A stretch of DNA of 64,000 nt, from the NCBI GenBank assembly GCA_963675425.1, contig OY776214.1:496001-560000 (forward strand), written 5' to 3'. The notes under the pieces are model-generated. The model saw nothing but the letters and a program-made list of their open reading frames with translations, was not told the DNA's origin and did not search any database. This DNA comes from Sporobacter sp963675425 (lineage in GTDB: Bacteria; Bacillota; Clostridia; Oscillospirales; Oscillospiraceae). The position numbers were made by a program, and so were the translations under genes. Shown here in pieces: positions 18,160 to 25,634 of the stretch. The stretch's first letter is position 1. Each line of letters begins with the position of its first letter.

Positions 18160-18286
18160 GCTTCGAGATTTTTCGGCTAAGGGTGACTATGCCGGTTGAT
18201 CCTGAGATTATCCTCACAGGGCAGCAGTGGAAACATTGTTACCTCCCATGACGCGGGTTTTTATTCCCGCCAGGAAAGAAGCCTGT
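18160..18286 (+). ncRNA. Riboswitch-like leader RNA, Moco/Tuco-like, set 2
   Basis: Same build as the minus-strand copy at 17752-17897: closing stem GCTTCGAG with AGAAGC, a CGGC/GCCG hairpin holding GGGTGACTA, then ATCCTGAG, CACAGGGC, a stem capped with GGAAAC, CCTCCCATGACGC, a variable hairpin CGGG/CCCG and CAGGAAAG. Loop and junction residues are kept while stems differ in sequence but still pair, which is the mark of selected RNA structure. Resemblance to the molybdenum/tungsten-cofactor riboswitch rests on my recall of the motif. Confidence 0.65.
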
Positions 18287-18311
18287 AATTTCGCATGTTG
18301 ATGAAATCCAG

Positions 18312-18336
18312 GCGCTTATAATTTAAGCGCTTTTTT
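18312..18336 (+). terminator. Intrinsic terminator after the set 2 riboswitch-like RNA
   Basis: Arms GCGCTTA and TAAGCGC followed by six T residues, 26 bp after the aptamer-like domain. It suits ligand-controlled termination of the set-2 transcript. Confidence 0.75.
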
Positions 18337-18371
18337 ACTGCGATAATAATATGACGTTTGTGTCATTAATC

Positions 18372-18402
18372 AGGCATCTGGGAGATAACCAGATGCCTTT
18401 TG
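18372..18402 (+). terminator. Second intrinsic terminator in the set 2 leader
   Basis: Arms AGGCATCTGG and CCAGATGCCT followed by TTTTG, about 75 bp before the first gene. Tandem hairpins are also present in the set-1 leader, so the double arrangement seems to be part of the design. Confidence 0.7.
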
Positions 18403-18478
18403 TCATGCCTTAACTAAATTACAAATTATTTATGCAATTAATGCATGGTAATAAACCAACTTACATAAGGAGATCAAA

Positions 18479-19612
18479 ATGAAAAGAACAAGCAAGCTCT
18501 TCAGCCTGTTGATGGCGTTGTGCCTGATCGTAACGCTCCTTGCCGCCTGCTCAAACAGCGGTGAAACCCCGGTATCGCCTTCCACTGCTCCTTCGGCTGC
18601 GCCTGCAGAAGAATCTGCAACTCCTCCATCAGCCGAGGTCAGTTCATCCCCCTCCGATACAGGTAAGCGTACCGTTGTGGATGCCCTCGGCAATGAAGTT
18701 GAAATTCCAGACACCATTAATTCCATCTGCGCTACATATCCCGCCGCTGATGCCATCGTTTTAATGCTGGGCGGCGGCGACAAGCTTGTTGCCACAACAA
18801 GCTATAATTCGACAAACGAATGGTTTATCCGCATGCTACCAAAAATCACAACCTTGCCGCAGCCCTTTGCGGACCTGAAGGCCGGCAATCTTGAAGAAGC
18901 AATGAGTCTTGCCCCCGATATAATTATCACTTCCGGTCAAAGCAATCTGGATGCATTTAACAGCGCCGGTCTCGCCGCCGTTGCTGTCAACATGTCCAAT
19001 ATTGACGACCTGAAATTCGTGATCACACTCATTGGTGAGATTCTCGGCGGTGATGCCGTGCAGAAGGCTGCCGACCTCATCGCTTATTATGACGCCAATA
19101 TCTCGCTGTGCTCCTCACGTACAGATTCAATAGCAGATGCCGACCGTCCGACCGTATTCTACGCCGCGGGCAAAATGACGACCACAGAGGGCAACGGCTC
19201 TATAGTGAAAGACTGGACCGAACTGGCCGGCGGAGTAAATGTTGCCGCTGAAAATGGGGTTGACGGTATGTTTATCGATATTACTCAGGAGCAGCTCATG
19301 CAATGGGATCCGGATGTCATTATTTGCCGGGATGCCGCTACAAAAGACGAATATTATAACGATCCCACGCTGTCCGCTTTGAGTGCCGTCAAAAACGACC
19401 GTGTTTATGTCAATCCCAAAAGTGTTTACGTTTGGTGTGTCCGGAGTGCTGACGAGGCTATCCAGCCGTTATGGGCGGCGACAGTCATTCAGCCCGAGCT
19501 GTTTTCCGATATCGATATGGTCGAAGAAACACGCACCTTCCACAACGAGTTCTATGGCCTCGACCTGACCGATGATGAGATTAATTCCATTTTGTACCCA
19601 ACGGCCGGTTGA
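18479..19612 (+). CDS. ABC importer substrate-binding lipoprotein (FecB/BtuF-like), set 2
   Basis: A 377-residue lipoprotein with lipobox LLAAC (Cys near 24). It has a Ser/Pro/Ala-rich linker and a class III binding domain starting KRTVVDALGNEVEIPD. GEILGGDAVQKAADLIAYY and WDPDVIICRDAA align with the set-1 protein, and AGKMTTTEGNGSIVKDWTELAGGVN aligns with its central helix region. TAAGGAGA stands 7 bp before the ATG. It is the first gene after the riboswitch-like leader; a terminator-like hairpin follows it, which would give more binding protein than membrane components. The ligand is unknown; the family includes carriers of iron chelates, corrinoids and molybdate/tungstate. Confidence 0.9.
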   Translation: MKRTSKLFSLLMALCLIVTLLAACSNSGETPVSPSTAPSAAPAEESATPPSAEVSSSPSDTGKRTVVDALGNEVEIPDTINSICATYPAADAIVLMLGGGDKLVATTSYNSTNEWFIRMLPKITTLPQPFADLKAGNLEEAMSLAPDIIITSGQSNLDAFNSAGLAAVAVNMSNIDDLKFVITLIGEILGGDAVQKAADLIAYYDANISLCSSRTDSIADADRPTVFYAAGKMTTTEGNGSIVKDWTELAGGVNVAAENGVDGMFIDITQEQLMQWDPDVIICRDAATKDEYYNDPTLSALSAVKNDRVYVNPKSVYVWCVRSADEAIQPLWAATVIQPELFSDIDMVEETRTFHNEFYGLDLTDDEINSILYPTAG

Positions 19613-19654
19613 CCTTAATCGTAGCTTAACCTTCAAGTATTAGTGACCTCAACG

Positions 19655-19682
19655 AAAAGGCGGGGGATTCTCCCGCCTTTTC
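19655..19682 (+). terminator. Attenuating hairpin between binding protein and permease
   Basis: Arms AAAGGCGGG and CCCGCCTTT with a T-rich tail lie in the 97-bp gap before the permease gene. Partial termination here would raise the ratio of binding protein to transporter. Confidence 0.65.
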
Positions 19683-19709
19683 CAGCGGCACATAAGGAAA
19701 GGAGCTTCC

Positions 19710-20762
19710 GTGAACCAACGAGTCAGAAACCTTCCCGAACAAGCCGTTGCTCATAGCATAAGGCTTGGAAATCTGAAGATAACATTAGGTGTCGTACTGA
19801 CTGTAGCGGCAGCTTTTTGCTGTCTTTTCCTCGGCAGATACAGCTTGTCGCCCTCCGATACGGTAAAGATCCTTTTTTCTCCTTTAACAGGCACTTACGA
19901 TACATGGTCGGACATGATGCGCAATGTCATTTTCAGAGTCAGGGTTCCCCGTATCTGCGCCGATATTTTAGTCGGCGGAGGACTGGCGCTGTCGGGTGCA
20001 ACGTATCAGGGTATATTCAAAAATCCGCTTGTCGCTCCGGATTTGCTTGGCATCTCAGCCGGTGCCTGCGTCGGCGCTGCCACGGCGATTCTTATGGATT
20101 TAAGCAGCGTTGGTATACAGGTGTTTGCGTTAACTGGCGGCCTTCTGGCCGTATTCCTGGCTATGATGATTCCAAGAATGCTTAAAAATGATTCAACTCT
20201 GATGCTGGTTCTGTCCGGCGTCATTGTGTCGGGTTTAATGAATGCTGTCATCGGCATTCTAAAATACATTGCGGATGTGGATACGCAGCTTCCGGAGATT
20301 GTCTACTGGCAAATGGGAAGCCTGGCCGGTGTAACGCCTGAAAAAGTGTTGTCCGTTTTTCCTGCCATGCTGTTATCCATAATCATATTGATCCTCATGC
20401 GCTGGCGCGTAAATATTCTTTCTTTAGGAGATACCGAGGCGTCGACCTTGGGTATAAACCTAAGATTCACACGAACAGTTCTAATTATTGCTTCAACATT
20501 ATTGACCGGCTGTTCTGTCTGTATTAGCGGAATAGTGGGTTGGGTGGGGCTTATTATACCGCATTTAACCCGCCTTATTATCGGCCAGGATAATGTGAAG
20601 CTGATGCCGCTTTCTTTTTTTACCGGCGCAGTTTTCATGCTTTTTGTTGATACACTGGCACGAACCATCATAACAGCTGAAATACCGTTATCCATACTGA
20701 CAGGCGTGATCGGCGCCCCGCTGTTTTTCTGGCTGCTGATGAAAACCCGTACGAGATTGTAA
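19710..20762 (+). CDS. FecCD/BtuC-like ABC permease, set 2
   Basis: A 350-residue polytopic protein with about ten helices. Family signatures include VRVPRICADILVGGGLALSG, YQGIFKNPLVAPDLLG and IVGWVGLIIPHLTRLIIG. GTG at 19710 is used as start, preceded by AAAGGAGC. It sits 12 bp before its ATPase gene. It is paralogous to the 14076-15161 permease. Together with the upstream lipoprotein and the downstream ATPase it completes an importer of the iron-chelate/B12/molybdate class. Confidence 0.92.
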   Translation: MNQRVRNLPEQAVAHSIRLGNLKITLGVVLTVAAAFCCLFLGRYSLSPSDTVKILFSPLTGTYDTWSDMMRNVIFRVRVPRICADILVGGGLALSGATYQGIFKNPLVAPDLLGISAGACVGAATAILMDLSSVGIQVFALTGGLLAVFLAMMIPRMLKNDSTLMLVLSGVIVSGLMNAVIGILKYIADVDTQLPEIVYWQMGSLAGVTPEKVLSVFPAMLLSIIILILMRWRVNILSLGDTEASTLGINLRFTRTVLIIASTLLTGCSVCISGIVGWVGLIIPHLTRLIIGQDNVKLMPLSFFTGAVFMLFVDTLARTIITAEIPLSILTGVIGAPLFFWLLMKTRTRL

Positions 20763-20774
20763 GAGGGGGATACG

Positions 20775-21551
20775 ATGAGTCTTATTGAAGTAAGAAATGC
20801 TGCTTTTGCATATCCTTCCGCTGCCGATACCTTCAGCGACATCAGCTTTTCTTTGGAACGGGGCCAGGTATTCACTATCCTTGGGCCAAATGGAGCGGGC
20901 AAGTCGACACTGCTGAGCTGTATCGCCGGTATTAACAAGCTGAACAAAGGCCGCTTATACCTTAATGGGTGTGATATACATACCATGTCGCGTAAAGAGA
21001 TCGCCCGGGTCGAAGGCTTTGTGCCGCAGGTTATCAATGCGATTTATGCTTATCCCGTTATCGAATATGTCGTTATGGGACGTGCACCCTACATCAGTTC
21101 CCTGCGGAAACCTGCGCTTGATGATTATGCATCTGCCTGCAAGGCTATTGAGACAATGGGAATCAGCCATTTGACCAATCGAAGCTTCGGTGAGTTATCC
21201 GGGGGCGAGCGTCAGCAGGTTGCCATCGCTCGGATTCTCGTTCAGAATCCCCAACTGATTTTACTTGATGAACCAACCTCGGCACTGGACTTCGGCAATC
21301 AGATCAAGGTAATCAGGATGGTCCGCGATCTGTCCGACCAAGGCTATTCGGTCATTATGACAACACACAACCCTGATCACGCAATCATGCTGGATGAGAC
21401 TATCGGTATCATGGATGGAAGCGGGCATATGCGGGTTGGAACCACAGAAGAAATATTAACCGAGGAGTGCCTGTCGTCCGTTTATCATACGGAAGTAAAA
21501 ATCAGTTATATGGAAAAAGTGCGCAGAAACGCCTGTCTGGCGGTGTTCTGA
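20775..21551 (+). CDS. FecE/BtuD-like ABC ATPase, set 2
   Basis: A 258-residue ATPase: Walker A GPNGAGKST (about 36-44), Q-loop VPQVINAIYAYP, signature LSGGERQQVAIARIL, Walker B LILLDEPTSALD and H-loop TTHNPDHA. AGAGGGGG precedes the ATG. A single base separates its stop from the D-type gene, so the importer and the reductase-like genes are made from one message. It should drive the permease at 19710-20762. Confidence 0.92.
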   Translation: MSLIEVRNAAFAYPSAADTFSDISFSLERGQVFTILGPNGAGKSTLLSCIAGINKLNKGRLYLNGCDIHTMSRKEIARVEGFVPQVINAIYAYPVIEYVVMGRAPYISSLRKPALDDYASACKAIETMGISHLTNRSFGELSGGERQQVAIARILVQNPQLILLDEPTSALDFGNQIKVIRMVRDLSDQGYSVIMTTHNPDHAIMLDETIGIMDGSGHMRVGTTEEILTEECLSSVYHTEVKISYMEKVRRNACLAVF

Positions 21552-21552
21552 A

Positions 21553-22698
21553 ATGAAAAAAAGCTGTACAATCCAGCTCCCGGGTATCCCGCCTGCGATC
21601 TTTCCGACGCTTGCGGGCATACCCGGCCTGCAGATGCTTTTTGTAGGCCCGTTTTCATGCACACGCCACGGCATCTATACATCAATGCTTCATTTGCAGG
21701 AACAGCTGTCTTTTCTATGCATCAGCGATGTAGACGTTATCACAGGCGCATATCTTGAGAAGACGGTTGAGGCGGCCCGGGAAATCACGGAGGCACGTTC
21801 ACCAAGCTGCATGATAATAATCACCTGTTGCCAAAACGCCATAATCGGCACCGATTATCGTGATCTGACGATCCGTATTCAGAATGCGACAAATGTTCCA
21901 GTCCGTGTGCTGGAAATCAACCGGCTAAACATGTACACCAATCGAAAATGCGATTCGCTGAACATGCCCACGGATCACCTCGTATACGATTTTCTTATTC
22001 CTGCCTCAAAAAGCCCGCGAACAGCAGTCAATCTTATCGGCTCGCCCTATGGGGTCGATAAAGACTGTGAGTTTATTTCCATGCTTCAGGGCGGCGGTAT
22101 AACAGTACGAGCTCTATGTGACGGCGGTGATTTCGAAGAATACTTAAAAATGGCAACAACACACCTGAATATCATTCTTCACAAAAAATACGCTTCGACA
22201 GGTGAATTCCTTAAAAAGAAGCTTGGCATACCGTGGCTGCCGCTGTATAACGATTACAATCCCACACAGCTTGCTGCTCGGTATTCGGAGCTTGGCAGGG
22301 CACTGGACATCACACCTGATATCCGGATGCGTGAAAGGGCACTTCTTGAACGCACACAATTAGTCGCAGATAAGCTGTCCGGAATACAAATAGTGCTCGA
22401 CGGCGGCAATTCGGAATCACCGATGGAAATCTGCCGATGGCTGCTGGCCGGAGGCTTCGATTTGGCCGGCATTTCTCTTCACAATTTTTCAACCGTGGAT
22501 CTGGATGCAGAACAGGAAATAAAGGCGCATTGGCCGGCATTTCGTATTGATGAGGCGTTATATTGCCCGTCAGAGCCCGGTAAAGATGCACGCATGCTAA
22601 GGAATCTTGAAAAGCCGTTACCCCAGGCATATGGATATCTTGCGTTTCACCGCGTACTGGATACTTTAGAGAAAGTCGGAGAAGAGGTGCGCGTATGA
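21553..22698 (+). CDS. Nitrogenase component-1-like protein, D/E-type subunit, set 2
   Basis: A 381-residue NifD/NifE/BchN relative. Cysteines at 36 (FVGPFSCTRHG), 56 (SFLCISDVDVITG) and 93 (ITCCQNAIIGTD) align with 37, 57 and 94 of the set-1 protein; 92 is an extra neighbour. The region of the NifD cofactor cysteine reads LNIILHKKYASTGEF, without cysteine. GIPWLPLYNDYNPTQLAARYSELGRAL is the typical segment after it. It lies directly after the ATPase gene and overlaps the K-type gene by 4 bp. The expected role is one half of a reductase that receives electrons from the NifH-like protein two genes downstream. Confidence 0.87.
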   Translation: MKKSCTIQLPGIPPAIFPTLAGIPGLQMLFVGPFSCTRHGIYTSMLHLQEQLSFLCISDVDVITGAYLEKTVEAAREITEARSPSCMIIITCCQNAIIGTDYRDLTIRIQNATNVPVRVLEINRLNMYTNRKCDSLNMPTDHLVYDFLIPASKSPRTAVNLIGSPYGVDKDCEFISMLQGGGITVRALCDGGDFEEYLKMATTHLNIILHKKYASTGEFLKKKLGIPWLPLYNDYNPTQLAARYSELGRALDITPDIRMRERALLERTQLVADKLSGIQIVLDGGNSESPMEICRWLLAGGFDLAGISLHNFSTVDLDAEQEIKAHWPAFRIDEALYCPSEPGKDARMLRNLEKPLPQAYGYLAFHRVLDTLEKVGEEVRV

Positions 22699-23828
22699 AA
22701 GGGCTCTGGCAGTATATACCTCCCCCTTCGCCGGACACTTCCGGCTTTGCCACCGTCATGTATGGCACCGACGGTATCGGCATCATCGATGATGTGCGCG
22801 GCTGCGGCGGCAACCATTACACCTGCGAGGAATCACGTGCCGGGCTGACGCGGCGGGTGTTTTCTTCAGAAATTTCCAATGAGGATATCGTTCTGGGAAC
22901 AAAGGACAAAATATTAGCCCGGTTCAAGCGTGCCGCGGCGAAAATTCATCCGAACTTTGCTGTGATATCCGGAAGTCCTATATCATCCCTTATTGGCACG
23001 GACCTCGGTGATGTTGCCAGGACAATCTCCCGGGAGGGTGGTATCCCCGCATCATATGTGGAACTCAACGGCCACAATACATATGCCGAGGGAATAGACC
23101 GCACCCTGGTGTGCCTTGCCGGGCTTTTCACCAGGCCCTGCGTTGGTGAAAAACACGGCGTAAACATTATCGGAGCCAATCATATTGACTGGAGCGACGC
23201 ACAGGTTTCGGATTTATCGGCATGGATACAAGAAAATGGATTTACAGCTGTATCAAATTGGGGGCCTCAGGAAACTGCCGTTAACTTTATGCGAGCTGAT
23301 GAAGCGGAGGTCAATCTTGTTGTGACAAGCTCCGGTATCCGCTTGGCTCAATGGCTGAAAAAACGATATGGAACGCCATATATTGCTGGCACGCCTTTTG
23401 GAAAACACTGGAGTGACCGGCTGTCGGACGCATTGCGTCATTGCCGCCGGCCGGCATGCCCGGAGCCCGGACAAACCGGGGTGAAAATACTGCTTATCGG
23501 GGAGCAGTTTTGTTGTAATGCACTCCGAAATACGCTGATAATGGATTTCGGCTTCCGCAATGTCTGTGTAGCAAGCTTTTTCCCTATGGAAAAAGCGCTG
23601 ATGTCGGAAAACGATATTCGACTGAAAAGTGAGAATGAGTTAAAAGAACTGTTTGACAGCACGAAGTACGGTGTCGTTTTTGGCGACCCGTTCATGCGTT
23701 ATTACACCCCTACCGGCTGTAAGTGGATTGATTTTCCCCACAGGGCGATATCTGCGAAATTATACATGGATCATATTTCGCTGCTCACCGGAGAAAACGC
23801 TGACCGTTGGCTGGACACGGTTTTGTAG
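22695..23828 (+). CDS. Nitrogenase component-1-like protein, K/N-type subunit, set 2
   Basis: A 377-residue NifK/NifN/BchB relative. It starts YIPPPSPDTSGFATVMYGTDG, shared with the set-1 partner. Cys37 (VRGCGGN) is conserved; Cys44 is not strictly aligned in set 1. The Cys153-equivalent loop SGSPISSLIGTDL lacks cysteine. GTPYIAGTPFGKHWSDRL occupies the position of the cofactor-facing second domain. With three cysteines from the D-type partner and one here, a [4Fe-4S] cluster like that of protochlorophyllide reductase could be bound. It overlaps the D-type gene by ATGA and is followed 47 bp later by the NifH-like gene. Confidence 0.85.
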   Translation: MKGLWQYIPPPSPDTSGFATVMYGTDGIGIIDDVRGCGGNHYTCEESRAGLTRRVFSSEISNEDIVLGTKDKILARFKRAAAKIHPNFAVISGSPISSLIGTDLGDVARTISREGGIPASYVELNGHNTYAEGIDRTLVCLAGLFTRPCVGEKHGVNIIGANHIDWSDAQVSDLSAWIQENGFTAVSNWGPQETAVNFMRADEAEVNLVVTSSGIRLAQWLKKRYGTPYIAGTPFGKHWSDRLSDALRHCRRPACPEPGQTGVKILLIGEQFCCNALRNTLIMDFGFRNVCVASFFPMEKALMSENDIRLKSENELKELFDSTKYGVVFGDPFMRYYTPTGCKWIDFPHRAISAKLYMDHISLLTGENADRWLDTVL

Positions 23829-23875
23829 GCAGGTGTCTGTATAGCCAATCCTGTAATTATAAAAGGAGTATTAAG

Positions 23876-24688
23876 ATGCGGCAAATCGCAATTTACGGCA
23901 AGGGCGGTATCGGAAAATCCACAACGACACAGAATCTGTCCGCCGCTCTGGCCAAAATGGGAAAAAAAATCATGCTTATTGGCTGCGACCCCAAATCCGA
24001 CTCGACGCGGCTCATCCTTGGCGGCGTGCCGAAAAAAACGGTCATGGACCTGCTGAGAGAAAGCGGAGAAGGAAACATCGTTCTCGACGATGTTCTGCAT
24101 ACCGGCTTTTTGGGCATTCGTGCCGTGGAATCCGGAGGCCCCGAACCCGGAGTCGGCTGTGCAGGCCGCGGGATCATAACAGCACTAGGCCTGCTTGAGG
24201 AGTTGGGCGCCTATGACGAAAACCCGGACTATGTCTTTTATGATGTGCTGGGAGACGTTGTTTGCGGCGGATTCGCTGTTCCGATCAGGGAAGGGCGCGC
24301 GCAAGAAGTATATATCGTGTGTTCGGGCGAGATGATGGCGCTGTATGCCGCCAATAATATCTGCCGCAGCATTCAGCGGTTTGCAGCTACAGGTAAAACA
24401 CGGCTGGGCGGACTGATCTGCAACTCCCGCATGGTGGATGGCGAGCGGGAAATGGTTGAAGCCTTCGCTTCAAGGATCAATACGAAACTCCTTTACTATC
24501 TACCCCGCAACAACGACGTACAGCATGCGGAGCTTCGCCGGCAGACTGTTCTGGAATATCTTCCCGATTCAAAACAGACATCAGAGTATATGTCGCTGGC
24601 TCGTGTTATAAATGAGAATACTTACTTTTCCATACCGGAACCTTTAACCAACGATCAGCTGGAGGCTTTATTCTGGGACTTTCAATAG
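23876..24688 (+). CDS. NifH/BchL-like reductase ATPase
   Basis: A 270-residue protein of the NifH/BchL/CfbC family. Walker A is GKGGIGKST (9-17). Switch cysteines that ligate the [4Fe-4S] cluster of the homodimer are Cys95 (GVGCAGRG) and Cys130 (GDVVCGGFAVP). DVLGD and the IIGCDPK-like IGCDPKSDST are further hallmarks. ATG 23876 is chosen because AAAAGGAG precedes it; a longer frame from 23807 would overlap the K-type gene. It gives ATP-driven electrons to a component-1-like partner. It is the only NifH homologue in the window, so it may serve both D/K pairs. No NifB, NifV, NifN/E-type assembly genes or ferredoxin gene accompany it, which argues against dinitrogen fixation. Confidence 0.93.
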   Translation: MRQIAIYGKGGIGKSTTTQNLSAALAKMGKKIMLIGCDPKSDSTRLILGGVPKKTVMDLLRESGEGNIVLDDVLHTGFLGIRAVESGGPEPGVGCAGRGIITALGLLEELGAYDENPDYVFYDVLGDVVCGGFAVPIREGRAQEVYIVCSGEMMALYAANNICRSIQRFAATGKTRLGGLICNSRMVDGEREMVEAFASRINTKLLYYLPRNNDVQHAELRRQTVLEYLPDSKQTSEYMSLARVINENTYFSIPEPLTNDQLEALFWDFQ

Positions 24689-24812
24689 AGTTTGTTACAG
24701 TATTTGCATTTCAACTTGAATACTGTATCCCTTGTGCATATGTTTTCAAACAGATAGTCCAAAATAAGCACGTATTTTGAGGGTGTTCCTTTTTGGGACG
24801 CCCTTTGCCAAC

Positions 24813-25275
24813 ATTGAGCTTTCCGGTATGGAGGTTTCACTCGTCAATGCTATGAGCCGTGAGAAGGTCCTGAAGCAATATCTTGACACCATAAAAACGC
24901 AAATATGACTATATGCTTCTTAATTGTATGCCTTCGCTGGGGATGTTGACCGTAAACGCCTTGGCCGCGGCCGACAGCGTACTTATCCGTCCAGGCGCAG
25001 TACCTACCGTTCAAGGGCCCGGAACAGCTTTTACAGACGATTAATAAGGTGGTGGCAGATCAATCCCAAGCTTAAAATCGACGGAATCATACTGACGATG
25101 GTAGACAGCCGTACCAACTATTCAAAAGAAATCAGCGCCCTGCTGTGGGACACCTACGGATCAAAGCTCAAGGTCTTTAATACGGACATTCCTCAATCAG
25201 TTCATTCCGCTGAAATCAGCGCAGAGGGTAAGAGTATTTTCGCCCACGATCCGAAAGGTAAGGTGGCCGAGGCAA
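24813..25275 (+). pseudogene. parA partition ATPase remnant
   Basis: Translating piecewise gives IELSGMEVSLVNAMSREKVL, QYLDTIKTQ, MPSLGMLTVNALAAAD and then DGIILTMVDSRTNYSKEISA..SAEGKSIFAHDPKGKVAEA. This is the middle and C-terminal part of a Soj/ParA-type ATPase as found on plasmids and conjugative elements of Clostridia. The frame shifts near 24907 and again near 24990, and the N-terminal third with the P-loop is absent. It is a decayed relic, probably of a mobile element that once carried or adjoined the upstream genes. Confidence 0.8.
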
Positions 25276-25573
25276 AGCCCAAATCAAAGAAGCACAGTTA
25301 AACGCGGATACGGTAGATGCAGAGTTAAGGAAGCTGCTTGAAACCACGGAAGGATTAAAACGTGAGTATGACCGGCTGTTAAGCTGGGCCGACATGTACG
25401 ACAAAAGTTCCTTTGAAGCAAAAAAGATGATCGTGTCATAGTTCATCCAAGCTGTCCATGTCGGCAGGGATTATAATATTGAGATTGATTTTAACGTCTC
25501 ATTTGAAGAATTACAGAGCTTTTGCAATGATGAATCTACGGATGAGAATTTGACACCGCGGCGTTCGCTGAAG
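25266..25573 (+). pseudogene. Large serine recombinase, C-terminal remnant
   Basis: In one frame: EAQLNADTVDAELRKLLETT, then YDRLLSWADMYDKSSFEAKK, an in-frame TAG at 25438, then FIQAVHVGRDYNIEIDF. This coiled-coil plus beta pattern matches the extreme C-terminus of large serine recombinases of integrative elements. The catalytic domain is missing, because the sequence joins directly onto the parA remnant. The IS3-type element inserts after codon RSLK, interrupting the last codons. Confidence 0.65.
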
Positions 25574-25634
25574 TATACCCCAAGTCAAGGACAAGATGGG
25601 TTTTTGGCAAAGTCAGAAGGGTAAAGGAAATACG

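Noticed and set aside
17752..18286. Cobalamin or c-di-GMP riboswitch
   Set aside because: No B12 box (GCCACTG) is present. CACAGGG and GACGC occur as in c-di-GMP-I, but the following order and the tetraloop-receptor elements do not fit.
12143..24688. A true molybdenum nitrogenase cluster
   Set aside because: D/K-type proteins are too short, lack the cofactor cysteine and three of six P-cluster cysteines, and no nifB, nifEN or nifV is present.
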